This document shows, piece after piece, positions 51,900 through 63,367 of a stretch of 64,000 nt of DNA. The notes beneath the pieces were generated by a model, which saw nothing but the letters and a program-made list of their open reading frames with translations, searched no databases and was not told the origin of the DNA. The stretch's first letter is position 1. Every line of letters starts with the position of its first letter. Origin of the DNA: Halomonas smyrnensis AAD6 (GTDB lineage Bacteria; Pseudomonadota; Gammaproteobacteria; Pseudomonadales; Halomonadaceae); the NCBI RefSeq assembly GCF_000265245.1, contig NZ_AJKS02000005.1:186001-250000 (forward strand), read 5' to 3'. Made by a program: the position numbers and the translations under genes.

Positions 51900-51924
51900 A
51901 AAAAGGGGGCCGAAGCCCCCTTTT
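51900..51924. terminator. Intrinsic terminator after ppiD
   Basis: Stem GGGGGC / GCCCCC with loop CGAA, flanked by AAAAA and TTTT. On the minus strand it gives a stem followed by T5, 48 bp after the ppiD stop. The symmetric flanks allow function on both strands. Confidence 0.85.
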
Positions 51925-51971
51925 CACCTTCCTTTTCTCCCCTCGCGGGATCCCGCGAGCGGGGTCGCCCG

Positions 51972-53792
51972 TCAGGGACGCTCGATCTCGGCCTGTTCGC
52001 GCAGGTGGTCGAGCAGCCCGTTGACCGCGGCCTGGGAGCGCAGCTGCTGCGCCATGCGCGCCACGAAGGACTCGATCTGCGCGTTGGCCTCACCCGCGGT
52101 GACGGATTCCAGCCCGATCAGCACCACCCGCTGGCCATCCCCGGCGCGACCGTAGACGGTCTCGCCTTCGGACGGATGCGGCAGGCGGAAGGCGGCCTCG
52201 ATCACCGGCTGGGCCAGCTCGCTCTGCCCCTGACGATTCAGCGATTCGGCCCGTTGCCAGTCGAGGCCCAGCGTCTCGCCACTGCGTAGCGAGGCCAGCA
52301 TCTCGTCGGCGCGCGCCTCGAGAGCCTCGCGCGTCTTGTCGGTCTCGACGGCCGCCACGACACGGTCGCGCACCTCGTCCAGCGGCAGCGTGGTGGCGTC
52401 GCGATGCTCGACCACGCGCAGCACCATGCGGCGATCCTCGTCCAGCTCGATGACCTCGCTGTTGAAGCCCTCCTCCAGCACGTCATCGCTGAAGGCCTGA
52501 CGCATCACACCGGGCTCTGACAGCACGCCGGCGGCGGCGTCACGGCTCACCCAGTCGCTCTGCTGACGCTCGAGGCCCAGATTCTCGGCCACGCTGGCCA
52601 GGTCCTCGGCGGCGAAGCTCTCGTCGATCAGCTGCTGGGCCTTGTCGTTGAAGGCGTCATCGACCTTCTCCAGGGCCACGTCCTGACGCAGACGGTCGCG
52701 GGCCTGCTCGAACGACGGGCGATCGAGCTCGGTGACCTGGATCAGGTGCAGCCCGTTGTCGGTCTCGACGATATCCGAGACCTGATCCTCGCCGAGGGCG
52801 AAGGCCGCGTCCTCGAAGGCCTCGCCGAAGAAGCCGCGGCTGATCACGCCCAGGTCACCGCCGGCATCGCTGGTCGAGGTATCGTCGGAATAGTCGGCGG
52901 CCAGATCGGCGAAGGACTCACCGTCGGCCAGCCGGGACTTGACCTCCTCCAGGCGGGCCTCGGCCTCCTCGCGGCTGCGCTCGTCGCCGAAGCTGACCAT
53001 GATGTGCGAGACACGACGATCGGCGCTGGCCGCTTCGTCCTGCCAGGCCAGGCGCAGATCCTCGTCGCTGACCTCGACATCATCGGCCATGGCCTGCTTG
53101 TCGAGCACCACGTAGGCGAGCTTGACCTGCTCGGGACGCTGGTAGGCCTCGGCGTGAGCGTCGTAGTAGGCCTGCAGGTCGGCGTCGCTGATCTCCGGCG
53201 CCGCGTCCAGATCGGCCGGTGTCAGGGCATAGTGGCGGAAGGTGCGCGCCTGGCGCTGCAGCTCGGCCAGCCGCTCCTGCTCGCTCGGCAGGCTGAACTC
53301 GCTGACCGTGAGCCCCTGCTGGAGCTGGCGACGCTTCATGTCCTCGCGCAGCTGGGCGCGAAAGGTGATCGGCGTGAAGCCGGCGCTGGCGAGGCGGTTC
53401 TGAAACAGTTCACTGTCGAAGCGACCGTTGGCGTCCTGGAACTCCGGCAGGCTCACGATCAGCTGGTCGATCTGGGCGTCGGAGAGATGCAGGCCGCCCT
53501 CCTCGGCATACTGGGTCAGCAGCTGGTTGGTGATCAGGCTGTCGAGCGTCTCGGCGCGCAGCTGACGCTCCTGCTCCGGCGGCACCTGGCCGCTGCGGAT
53601 GGCCCGCTGCACCTGAAGCTCGAGCTGCTGACGCGTGATCGGCTCGCCGTTGACGGTGGCGACCTCCTCACCGTCGCTGTTCAGCAGCCCCACCAGGGAC
53701 TCGACGCCGAACAGGGCCATGGTCACCACCACGGCGCCGACCAGGATCTTGGCGCCCCAACTGGTGGAGCGGTCACGAATACTTTGCAGCAT
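51972..53792 (-). CDS. ppiD: Periplasmic folding chaperone / PPIase D
   Basis: A 606-residue inner-membrane-anchored chaperone. It has a short cytosolic N-terminus (MLQSIRDRSTSWGAK), one helix (ILVGAVVVTMALFGVESLVGL), a SurA-like chaperone region (VNGEPITRQQLELQVQRAI) and a parvulin domain (ADRRVSHIMVSFGDER to GGDLGVISRGFFGEAFEDAAF). A long C-terminal region completes the protein. It follows hupB in the lon-hupB-ppiD order known from E. coli and assists outer-membrane and secreted protein folding. Confidence 0.94.
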   Translation of the reverse strand: MLQSIRDRSTSWGAKILVGAVVVTMALFGVESLVGLLNSDGEEVATVNGEPITRQQLELQVQRAIRSGQVPPEQERQLRAETLDSLITNQLLTQYAEEGGLHLSDAQIDQLIVSLPEFQDANGRFDSELFQNRLASAGFTPITFRAQLREDMKRRQLQQGLTVSEFSLPSEQERLAELQRQARTFRHYALTPADLDAAPEISDADLQAYYDAHAEAYQRPEQVKLAYVVLDKQAMADDVEVSDEDLRLAWQDEAASADRRVSHIMVSFGDERSREEAEARLEEVKSRLADGESFADLAADYSDDTSTSDAGGDLGVISRGFFGEAFEDAAFALGEDQVSDIVETDNGLHLIQVTELDRPSFEQARDRLRQDVALEKVDDAFNDKAQQLIDESFAAEDLASVAENLGLERQQSDWVSRDAAAGVLSEPGVMRQAFSDDVLEEGFNSEVIELDEDRRMVLRVVEHRDATTLPLDEVRDRVVAAVETDKTREALEARADEMLASLRSGETLGLDWQRAESLNRQGQSELAQPVIEAAFRLPHPSEGETVYGRAGDGQRVVLIGLESVTAGEANAQIESFVARMAQQLRSQAAVNGLLDHLREQAEIERP

Positions 53793-53900
53793 GCAGGCCT
53801 CTGCGGATCTAGTGGGTCAGGACGCACATCTTACATGCGTCCGCACTGGCCACGCGACGGGGCGAGCGCCTTGCGCCCGGCTCCGCGTCGGGGCCCCGAA

Positions 53901-53935
53901 ACAAAACAGGCGCACCGCGACAGCGGTGCGCCTGT
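53901..53935 (-). terminator. Intrinsic terminator after hupB
   Basis: Perfect 13-bp stem ACAGGCGCACCGC / GCGGTGCGCCTGT, followed on the minus strand by TTTTGTTT. It lies 39 bp after the hupB stop and separates it from ppiD. Confidence 0.85.
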
Positions 53936-53973
53936 AGGGAAACGTCGGTCAGGAAGACGGCGAGGCCGTATCC

Positions 53974-54246
53974 TTAGTTGACGGAATCCTTGAGCGCCTT
54001 GCCGGCCTTGAAGCTCGGCACCTTGGCGGCGCTGATCTCGATCGGCTCACCGGTCTGCGGATTGCGGCCGGTACGCGCGGCCCGCTCCTTGACGGTGAAG
54101 GTGCCAAAACCCACCAGAGAGACGCTGTCGCCCTTCTTCAGGCTGTCAGCCACGGCGTCGACCATGGCGTCCAGCGCACGGGAAGCGGCTGCCTTGGGAA
54201 TATCGGCAGACGCAGCAATGGCTTCGATCAGCTCGGACTTGTTCAC
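53974..54246 (-). CDS. hupB: DNA-binding protein HU-beta
   Basis: A 90-residue nucleoid protein. It has the N-terminal [40 protein letters not shown], and the DNA-intercalating arm [14 protein letters not shown] containing the conserved proline. Position directly after lon and the sequence favour HU-beta over HU-alpha or IHF. It has its own strong promoter. Confidence 0.95.
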   Translation of the reverse strand: MNKSELIEAIAASADIPKAAASRALDAMVDAVADSLKKGDSVSLVGFGTFTVKERAARTGRNPQTGEPIEISAAKVPSFKAGKALKDSVN

Positions 54247-54328
54247 ACTTCACCCCTTGACTGTTACGTAAATTGGCTCTAATCGGCGAGACTAACGGCT
54301 GACTGACGCGATCACAGCATGGCGGTAG

Positions 54329-54358
54329 TTTATAGCAATGCGATGAAAGACGTGTCAA
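54329..54358 (-). promoter_or_regulatory. hupB: Strong sigma-70 promoter of hupB
   Basis: Minus strand TTGACA (54353-54358, consensus) and TATAAA (54329-54334) with an 18-bp spacer, 83 bp before the hupB start. Confidence 0.7.
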
Positions 54359-54384
54359 GCAACCTTCCCTGACAATCCCCGTCA

Positions 54385-54406
54385 TGCCGGGGTTTTCACC
54401 CCGGCA
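54385..54406 (-). terminator. Hairpin after lon, no U-tract
   Basis: Stem TGCCGGGG / CCCCGGCA with a six-base loop, 17 bp after the lon stop. On the minus strand it is preceded by a T6 run and not followed by one, so it may not terminate efficiently and lon transcripts may enter hupB. Confidence 0.4.
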
Positions 54407-54422
54407 ATAGGGAAAAAAGTCG

Positions 54423-56831
<2,409 letters not shown>

Positions 56832-56869
56832 CGCAGACCTTCCTCAAACGATCAGTGGAGATACCCAAG

Positions 56870-56898
56870 GAATGGGGGCGATGACGCGGCATTGCAAG
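56870..56898 (-). promoter_or_regulatory. lon: Sigma-32 (heat-shock) promoter candidate of lon
   Basis: Minus strand CTTGCAA (56892-56898; consensus CTTGAAA) and CCCCATTC (56870-56877; consensus CCCCATnT) with a 14-bp spacer. The -10 ends 39 bp before the lon ATG. The pattern and spacing match RpoH promoters closely. Confidence 0.65.
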
Positions 56899-56920
56899 GC
56901 CAGGGCAATGACGGCGCAAA

Positions 56921-56945
56921 GAAAAGGGCCGCCGAAGCGGCCCTT
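56921..56945 (-). terminator. Intrinsic terminator after clpX
   Basis: Stem AAGGGCCGC / GCGGCCCTT with a four-base loop, followed on the minus strand by TTCTTT. It lies 51 bp after the clpX stop and directly before the lon promoter. Confidence 0.8.
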
Positions 56946-56995
56946 GGGTCGACGACGCCCGATCGGGGGCGCCGCACCGGAGCGAGACGAGCGTC

Positions 56996-58273
56996 TCAGC
57001 CGTCGGTGCCGTCGACCTTCGGCGATTCCTGCTGGGAGTAAATCAGCAGCGGCTCGCTTTCACCGGCGATGACGGAGGCGTCGATCACCACCTTGGAGAC
57101 GCCTTCCAGGGAAGGAATCTCGTACATGGTGTCGAGCAGCACCGACTCGAGGATCGAGCGCAGGCCGCGGGCGCCGGTCTTGCGCTCCATGGCCTTGTGA
57201 GCCACGGCCCGCAGGGCGTCCTCGCGGAAGTCGAGCTCGACGTTCTCCATCTCGAACAGCCGGGCGTACTGCTTGATCAGCGAGTTCTTCGGCTCGGTGA
57301 GGATCTGAATCAGCGCATCCTCGGTGAGCTCGGTCAGGGTCGCGATCACCGGCAGACGGCCGACGAACTCGGGGATCAGGCCGAACTTGACCAGATCCTC
57401 GGGCTCCACGTCCATCAGCAGGTCGCCGACGCCCTTGGTCTCGTCCTTGCTCTTCACCTCGGCGTTGAAGCCGATGCCGCCCTTCTCGGCACGGTCACGG
57501 ATGACCTTGTCGAGGCCGGCGAAGGCGCCGCCGACGATGAACAGCATGTTGGTGGTGTCGACCTGGACGAACTCCTGCTGCGGATGCTTGCGGCCGCCCT
57601 GCGGCGGCACCGAGGCGGTGGTGCCCTCGATCAGCTTGAGCAGCGCCTGCTGCACGCCCTCACCGGAGACATCCCGAGTGATGGACGGGTTGTCCGACTT
57701 GCGCGAGATCTTGTCGATCTCGTCGATGTAGACGATGCCGCGCTGGGCCTTGTCCACGTCGTAGTCGCACTTCTGCAGCAGCTTCTGGATGATGTTCTCG
57801 ACATCCTCGCCGACGTAGCCTGCCTCGGTGAGCGTGGTGGCATCGGCGATGGTGAACGGCACGTTGAGCAGCCGCGCGAGCGTCTCGGCCAGCAGCGTCT
57901 TGCCGCTACCGGTCGGGCCGATCAGCAGGATGTTCGACTTGCCGAGCTCCACCTCGTCCTTGGACGCGTAACGAAGCCGCTTGTAGTGGTTGTAGACCGC
58001 CACCGACAGCACCATCTTGGCGCGGTCCTGGCCGATCACATAGTCGTCGAGGGTGTGACGAATCTCGCGGGGGGCAGGCAGACGCTCCTCGTCGCTCTCG
58101 GCATCGGCATCGAGCACCTCCTCGCGAATGATGTCGTTGCACAGATCGACACACTCGTCGCAGATATAGACGGACGGGCCGGCAATCAGCTTGCGCACTT
58201 CGTTCTGGTTCTTGCCGCAGAACGAGCAGTACAGCAGCTTGCCGCCTTCGTCCTTGCCTTTGCCGTCGGCCAT
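56996..58273 (-). CDS. clpX: ClpX ATPase, specificity subunit of ClpXP
   Basis: A 425-residue AAA+ unfoldase. N-terminal C4 zinc domain ([11 protein letters not shown] and CDECVDLC), Walker [11 protein letters not shown], Walker [10 protein letters not shown], the ClpP-contact IGF loop (GGIGFNAEV) and sensor-2 region ([10 protein letters not shown]). It unfolds tagged substrates into ClpP. The clpP-clpX-lon order is the standard gammaproteobacterial arrangement. Confidence 0.97.
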   Translation of the reverse strand: MADGKGKDEGGKLLYCSFCGKNQNEVRKLIAGPSVYICDECVDLCNDIIREEVLDADAESDEERLPAPREIRHTLDDYVIGQDRAKMVLSVAVYNHYKRLRYASKDEVELGKSNILLIGPTGSGKTLLAETLARLLNVPFTIADATTLTEAGYVGEDVENIIQKLLQKCDYDVDKAQRGIVYIDEIDKISRKSDNPSITRDVSGEGVQQALLKLIEGTTASVPPQGGRKHPQQEFVQVDTTNMLFIVGGAFAGLDKVIRDRAEKGGIGFNAEVKSKDETKGVGDLLMDVEPEDLVKFGLIPEFVGRLPVIATLTELTEDALIQILTEPKNSLIKQYARLFEMENVELDFREDALRAVAHKAMERKTGARGLRSILESVLLDTMYEIPSLEGVSKVVIDASVIAGESEPLLIYSQQESPKVDGTDG

Positions 58274-58292
58274 TCGCGTACCTCTCTCGCAG

Positions 58293-58312
58293 CGGCGGCC
58301 CGCGGGCCGCCG
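58293..58312. repeat. 20-bp perfect GC palindrome between clpP and clpX
   Basis: CGGCGGCCCGCGGGCCGCCG is its own reverse complement. It lies in the 76-bp gap between clpP and clpX, close to the clpX ribosome site, and has no T run. It may be an mRNA hairpin that modulates clpX or protects the upstream message. Confidence 0.6.
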
Positions 58313-58349
58313 GGAATCACGTAATCACAGCGTGGTTGATTTCACGCTA

Positions 58350-58970
<621 letters not shown>

Positions 58971-59161
58971 GATGATGTCCTTGCGTCCGATGTGTGGGGG
59001 CGACACCAGTAGCCCGCCGGGCCAGCTGATCTCGCGAGGGTCACGACGTTGTCTTACCTCAGGATGAGGTGGGGGTGAATAGCGGACTATTCAACGCCGT
59101 CCCTCGACAGAGGAGGAAAACGTCGCTCGCCGACGCCGATCCACGCGTCCCGGCGGGATGA

Positions 59162-59194
59162 CCGCCTTCCCGTCCGCGGCGGACGGGAAGGCGG
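59162..59194. repeat. 15-bp inverted repeat directly after tig
   Basis: Perfect 15-bp arms (CCGCCTTCCCGTCCG / CGGACGGGAAGGCGG) with a three-base loop, 10 bp past the tig stop. No T run follows on the minus strand. It is strong enough to pause polymerase or protect the tig mRNA end; a canonical intrinsic terminator is not supported. Confidence 0.7.
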
Positions 59195-59203
59195 AAACAA
59201 CCA

Positions 59204-60559
59204 TCAGGCCTGGGCGTCGGCCTCGTCGGCCTCTTCGTCGTCGGCTTCGCCACCCTGCTGCTGAGCGGCGGCCAGCGCCTCCTGATAGCTCATCTCGACG
59301 TCCTTGACGCTGGCCTGGGCCAGCAGCACGTCGACGGCCTTCTCTTCGAGGACCGCGGACTTGACCTGATCCTTCATCTGGTCGTTGCCCATGTAGTACT
59401 CGACGACCTGCTGCGGCTCCTGGTACTGCTGGGCCAGCTCTTCGACCTTGGCCTTGATCTCGTCATCGGAGACGTCGAGCTCATTGACCTTGATCACTTC
59501 GGCCAGCAGCAGACCGATCTGCACCCGGCTCTTGGCCTGCTCGGCGAACAGCTCGTCCGGCAGCTGGCTGACGTCGAAGTCCTCGCCGAGGCCGAACTGC
59601 TGGGCGGCCTGACGCTTGAGACCGTCGGTCTCCTGCTGCACCAGGGCCTGCGGCACCGGGATGTCGTTGGCCTGCTTGAGCGCCTCGAGCACCTGCTGCT
59701 TGACGCGGTTGTCGACGGCCTGGGCGGCCTCGCGGGTCATGTTCTTGGTGATCTCGTCACGGAACTTGGCCAGATCGCCGTCCTCGACGCCGAACTTCTC
59801 GACGAAGGCCGCATCGATCTCGGGCAGGGCCTGCGCCTTGACGCCGTTGACCTTGACCTTGAAGGTCGCTTCCTGACCGGCCAGCTGCTCGGCCTGGTAG
59901 TCCTCGGGGAAGGTGACCTTGATCTCCTTGTCCTCACCGGCCTTGGCACCGATCAGCTGCTCCTCGAAGCCGGGGATGAAGCTGCCGGAACCGATCACCA
60001 GGTCGTGGCCCTCGGCGCTGCCGCCTTCGAACGGCTCGTCGCCCAGGTAGCCCTGGAAGTCGATGTTGACCTGGTCGCCATCCTCGGCGGCACGCTCGAC
60101 CTCTTCCCAGGCGGCGTTCTGCTTGCGCAGGGTCTCGATCATCTCGTCGACGTCGGCGTCGGTCACCTGGGCCACCGGACGCTCGACCTCGGTGCCTTCG
60201 ATGGAGGCCAGCTCGACTTCCGGATAGATCTCCAGGGTCGCGGTGAACTCGAGATCCTTGCCCGCCTCGTTGACGTGGGCTTCGATCTGCGGGTTACCGG
60301 CCGGATTCAGGCTCTCGTCGGTGATGGCCTTGACGTAACGCTCGCGCATCACCTCGCCGACCACCTCGTCGCGCACGCCACGGCCGTAGCGCTGGCGGAT
60401 CACGGACATCGGCACCTTGCCCTGACGGAAACCATCTAGGCGCACGTTCTTGGCGGCGTCCTTGAGGCGAGTGGCAACGGCATCGTCGATTTCGGCGGCC
60501 GGCACCTGCACCGTGATGCGGCGTTCAATCTGGGAGGTCGTATCGACGGAAACTTGCAT
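59204..60559 (-). CDS. tig: Trigger factor
   Basis: A 451-residue ribosome-associated chaperone with PPIase activity. The ribosome-binding loop is GFRQGKVP near residue 45, the FKBP-type domain spans about 155-240 (AEDGDQVNIDFQGYLGDEPFEGG), and the remaining helical arms make the substrate cradle. The extreme C-terminus is acidic and glutamine-rich. GAGGA lies upstream of the ATG. First gene of tig-clpP-clpX. Confidence 0.96.
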   Translation of the reverse strand: MQVSVDTTSQIERRITVQVPAAEIDDAVATRLKDAAKNVRLDGFRQGKVPMSVIRQRYGRGVRDEVVGEVMRERYVKAITDESLNPAGNPQIEAHVNEAGKDLEFTATLEIYPEVELASIEGTEVERPVAQVTDADVDEMIETLRKQNAAWEEVERAAEDGDQVNIDFQGYLGDEPFEGGSAEGHDLVIGSGSFIPGFEEQLIGAKAGEDKEIKVTFPEDYQAEQLAGQEATFKVKVNGVKAQALPEIDAAFVEKFGVEDGDLAKFRDEITKNMTREAAQAVDNRVKQQVLEALKQANDIPVPQALVQQETDGLKRQAAQQFGLGEDFDVSQLPDELFAEQAKSRVQIGLLLAEVIKVNELDVSDDEIKAKVEELAQQYQEPQQVVEYYMGNDQMKDQVKSAVLEEKAVDVLLAQASVKDVEMSYQEALAAAQQQGGEADDEEADEADAQA

Positions 60560-60856
60560 GAATTGTCCTCTACCGACTGGGGCGTTCAGTGTGTAAAAAA
60601 AGCGCTGCGTGAAGAGCGTTCAAACGTTCAAGGGCAAGGATTTTATGAATCCCGCCCAGCAGTGGCAAGCGCCATGCGTGAAGATATGGGGGCGATCACC
60701 CGATTAGACAAGGGCTCGGCGCCGATTCTCCGTGACGCGATGTCAGCCGGCCACGAAGTGACCCTGACACGGAAACGACAGAACCGCCGCTCACCTCAGA
60801 ATGGGTGGCAGCGCCAGGAATCCGAACGATCAGAATCATGTAAAGAAGGGAGGCAA
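60560..60856. other. Intergenic region between tig and the tRNA cluster
   Basis: About 300 bp containing the tig leader (an A/T-rich stretch with a T8 run on the minus strand near 60593-60602) and the 3' side of the tRNA transcript. A plus-strand frame across 60554-60868 has atypical composition and no supporting features, so I do not call a gene. Confidence 0.5.
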
Positions 60857-60932
60857 TGGGGTGGATGATGGGGATCGAACCCACGACCACCGGAGCCACA
60901 ATCCGGGGCTCTACCACTGAGCTACATCCACC
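60857..60932 (-). tRNA. tRNA-His (GTG), copy 1
   Basis: 76 nt including the extra 5' G(-1) paired with discriminator C73 and an encoded CCA. Acceptor stem GTGGATG / CATCCAC, D arm AGCTCAGTGGTAGAGC, anticodon loop TTGTGGC with anticodon GTG, T arm GTGGGTTCGATCCCC-type. Identical to copy 2 at 60955-61030. Confidence 0.96.
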
Positions 60933-60954
60933 ACTGCCTGGGGTGATATCGAAA

Positions 60955-61030
60955 TGGGGTGGATGATGGGGATCGAACCCACGACCACCGGAGCCACAAT
61001 CCGGGGCTCTACCACTGAGCTACATCCACC
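60955..61030 (-). tRNA. tRNA-His (GTG), copy 2
   Basis: Exact duplicate of the neighbouring tRNA-His, 22 bp away, same strand, with encoded CCA. It lies upstream of copy 1 in the direction of transcription. Confidence 0.96.
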
Positions 61031-61080
61031 ATTTCGATTTCCGCTCGACCGACACGAGACCGCATAGACGCCATACTGAC

Positions 61081-61157
61081 TGGCGCGCCCAGCAGGACTC
61101 GAACCTGCAACCTACGGCTTAGAAGGCCGTTGCTCTATCCGGTTGAGCTATGGGCGC
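61081..61157 (-). tRNA. tRNA-Arg (TCT)
   Basis: 77 nt with encoded CCA. Acceptor GCGCCCA / TGGGCGC, anticodon loop CTTCTAA giving anticodon TCT (reads AGA/AGG), T loop GGTTCGAGTCC. Part of the Pro-Arg-His-His tRNA transcript. Confidence 0.95.
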
Positions 61158-61224
61158 ATTCTACGTTCCCGAGCATCTTACCGCAAGAGGAAAATTGGAT
61201 TTTTTCTATTCAATCAACATCTTG

Positions 61225-61301
61225 TGGTCGGGGTGGAGGGATTTGAACCCCCGACATCCTGCTCCCAAAGCAGGCGCGCTACCAGACTGCGCTACACCCC
61301 G
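61225..61301 (-). tRNA. tRNA-Pro (TGG)
   Basis: 77 nt with encoded CCA. Acceptor CGGGGTG / CACCCCG, anticodon loop TTTGGGA with anticodon TGG, T loop GGTTCAAATCC. First tRNA in the direction of transcription of the cluster. Confidence 0.95.
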
Positions 61302-61539
61302 CCGGCTCTTGCACGGCCTCGACGCCGCCGCAGAGGCCTCATCGAGCGCTGCGTATTCTACGGATCTCTCCGCGTTCGTCAAGCCACAATGCCCTTTGAT
61401 CAGGATGTTAGCCGACGCCCTCTTCTCCTCTGCCCTGCTCACGCGCCTGAGCGCCGAGATTGCTTTGCCTGGACGCCGGCTCATGCGAAAATCGCCGCTC
61501 TTTTTCTCACCGTCTTCTTTTCACCCAGAGGAAAACTCG

Positions 61540-62409
61540 ATGTCCGCCCAACTGATCGATGGCAAGTCCATTGCCGCCCGAGTTCGCCAGCAGGTCGCAC
61601 GCCAGGTGCAGGCACGCCACGAGGCCGGCGCACGGGTCCCGGGACTGGCCGTCGTGCTGGTGGGGCAGGATCCGGCGTCTTCCGTCTATGTGCGCAACAA
61701 GCAGCGCGCCTGCGAGGAAGCCGGCATTCAGTCGACCAAGTACGAGCTGCCCGCCGAGACCTCACAGGCCGAACTCGAGGGCCTGGTCGACCGCCTCAAC
61801 GCCGACCCGAGCGTCGACGGCATCCTGGTTCAGCTGCCGCTGCCCGACCACCTGGATTCGCGCCCGATCCTCGAGCGCATCCTCCCCCATAAAGACGTCG
61901 ACGGCTTTCACCCCTATAACCTCGGCCGCCTGGCGCAGCGCCTGCCGCTGCTGCGGCCCTGCACGCCCAAGGGCATCATCACCTTGCTGCAGGACACCGG
62001 CGTGGACGTTCGCGGCCTCGACGCCACCGTGGTCGGCGCCTCCAACATCGTCGGCCGCCCCATGGCGCTGGAGCTGATGCTGGCCGGCTGCACCACGACC
62101 GTCTGCCACCGCTTCACGCGGAACCTCGAGGAGCACGTGCGCCGCGCCGAGCTGCTGGTGGTGGCCGTCGGCATGCCGGGCCTGGTCAAGGGCGAGTGGG
62201 TCCGCGACGATGCCATCGTCATCGACGTCGGCATCAACCGCCAGGACGACGGCCGCCTGATCGGCGACGTGGAATTCGAGCCCGCCGCCGCCCGCGCCAG
62301 CTACATCACCCCGGTTCCCGGTGGCGTGGGCCCGATGACCGTCGCCTCGCTGCTCGAGAACACCCTGCTCGCCGCCGAGATGCACGACGCCATGGATAGC
62401 AAGGGCTGA
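61540..62409 (+). CDS. folD: Methylene-THF dehydrogenase / methenyl-THF cyclohydrolase
   Basis: A 289-residue bifunctional one-carbon enzyme. Active-site lysine in [25 protein letters not shown], the HPYNLGRL loop, RPCTPKGII and the NADP site [13 protein letters not shown], ending with [16 protein letters not shown] 61540 begins [15 protein letters not shown] with AGAGGAAA upstream. It is divergent from the tRNA cluster. Confidence 0.96.
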   Translation: MSAQLIDGKSIAARVRQQVARQVQARHEAGARVPGLAVVLVGQDPASSVYVRNKQRACEEAGIQSTKYELPAETSQAELEGLVDRLNADPSVDGILVQLPLPDHLDSRPILERILPHKDVDGFHPYNLGRLAQRLPLLRPCTPKGIITLLQDTGVDVRGLDATVVGASNIVGRPMALELMLAGCTTTVCHRFTRNLEEHVRRAELLVVAVGMPGLVKGEWVRDDAIVIDVGINRQDDGRLIGDVEFEPAAARASYITPVPGGVGPMTVASLLENTLLAAEMHDAMDSKG

Positions 62410-62629
62410 CGCCCAGCGTCGGCGCCCATTGGGCCACGGAAGCCGGCCACTGCCGTGCACCCGTGGCCCGATTTCGTTAAAATGTGCCGCTGATTCCCCA
62501 CGACGCGCGAGGATCGCCAAGGGCACCGCCCGCGGCTTTCTCACCCAGCGTGACGAATGGGCCCAGGTCTTCGGCGACGACGCCGGCCCCTTCCCTCTGA
62601 CCCCTTCACTTCGCGGAGACACCGGATAG

Positions 62630-63364
62630 ATGAAACGCATCGGCATCATCGGCGCCATGGCCCAGGAAGTCGCCCGACTGGCGGACATGCTCGAGGATCG
62701 TGAGACCCGCACCCACGTCGGCTCCACCTTCCACCAAGGCCGGCTGCACGGCGTCGAGGTGGTGGTGCTGCAGTCCGGGATCGGCAAGGTGAACGCCGCC
62801 ATCGGCACCACCCTGCTGATGGACATGTACCAGCCGGAGGCGATCATCAACACCGGCTCCGCCGGCGGCTTCGGCGAAGGGCTCGAGATCGGTGACGTGG
62901 TGGTCTCCAGCGAGGTGCGCCACCACGACGTCGACGCCGTGGTGTTCGGCTATGAGCATGGTCAGGTGCCACAGATGCCGGCCGCCTACCTGCCCGACCA
63001 GCGCCTGGTCACGGTCGCCCGCGAGTGCGTCGAGGCAATGAACGAGGTCCGCGCGGTCGAGGGCCTGATCGCCACCGGCGACGTCTTCATGGCCTGCCCC
63101 GAGCTGGTGGCCAAGACGCGTTCGCGCTTCCCCACCATGCTGGCCGCCGAGATGGAAGCCGCGGCCATCGCCCAGACCTGCCATCTCTATGGCTGCCCCT
63201 TCGTGGTGATCCGCGCCCTGTCCGACATCGCCGGCGGTGGCGACAACCACCTGTCGTTCGAGGAGTTCCTCGACAAGGCCGCCGACCACTCGACGCGCAT
63301 GGTCACCGCCATGGTGGCGCGGCTCGCCGAGCCGGCGACCGCGAGCGTCGTCGTCGAGGACTGA
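62630..63364 (+). CDS. mtnN: 5'-methylthioadenosine/S-adenosylhomocysteine nucleosidase
   Basis: A 244-residue nucleoside phosphorylase-fold enzyme (Pfs) that cleaves MTA, SAH and 5'-deoxyadenosine in methionine salvage and methyl-cycle clean-up. Motifs: IGIIGAMAQEVARL with the catalytic glutamate, INTGSAGGF, EMEAAAIAQTC and the catalytic aspartate in RALSDIAGG. Followed after three bases by a lipoprotein hydrolase gene, so likely co-transcribed. Confidence 0.96.
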   Translation: MKRIGIIGAMAQEVARLADMLEDRETRTHVGSTFHQGRLHGVEVVVLQSGIGKVNAAIGTTLLMDMYQPEAIINTGSAGGFGEGLEIGDVVVSSEVRHHDVDAVVFGYEHGQVPQMPAAYLPDQRLVTVARECVEAMNEVRAVEGLIATGDVFMACPELVAKTRSRFPTMLAAEMEAAAIAQTCHLYGCPFVVIRALSDIAGGGDNHLSFEEFLDKAADHSTRMVTAMVARLAEPATASVVVED

Positions 63365-63367
63365 CGA

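Noticed and set aside
60554..60868. Plus-strand 104-codon frame upstream of tig
   Set aside because: Atypical codon use, no ribosome site and no recognisable sequence; it overlaps the tig leader and reaches the tRNA-His gene.
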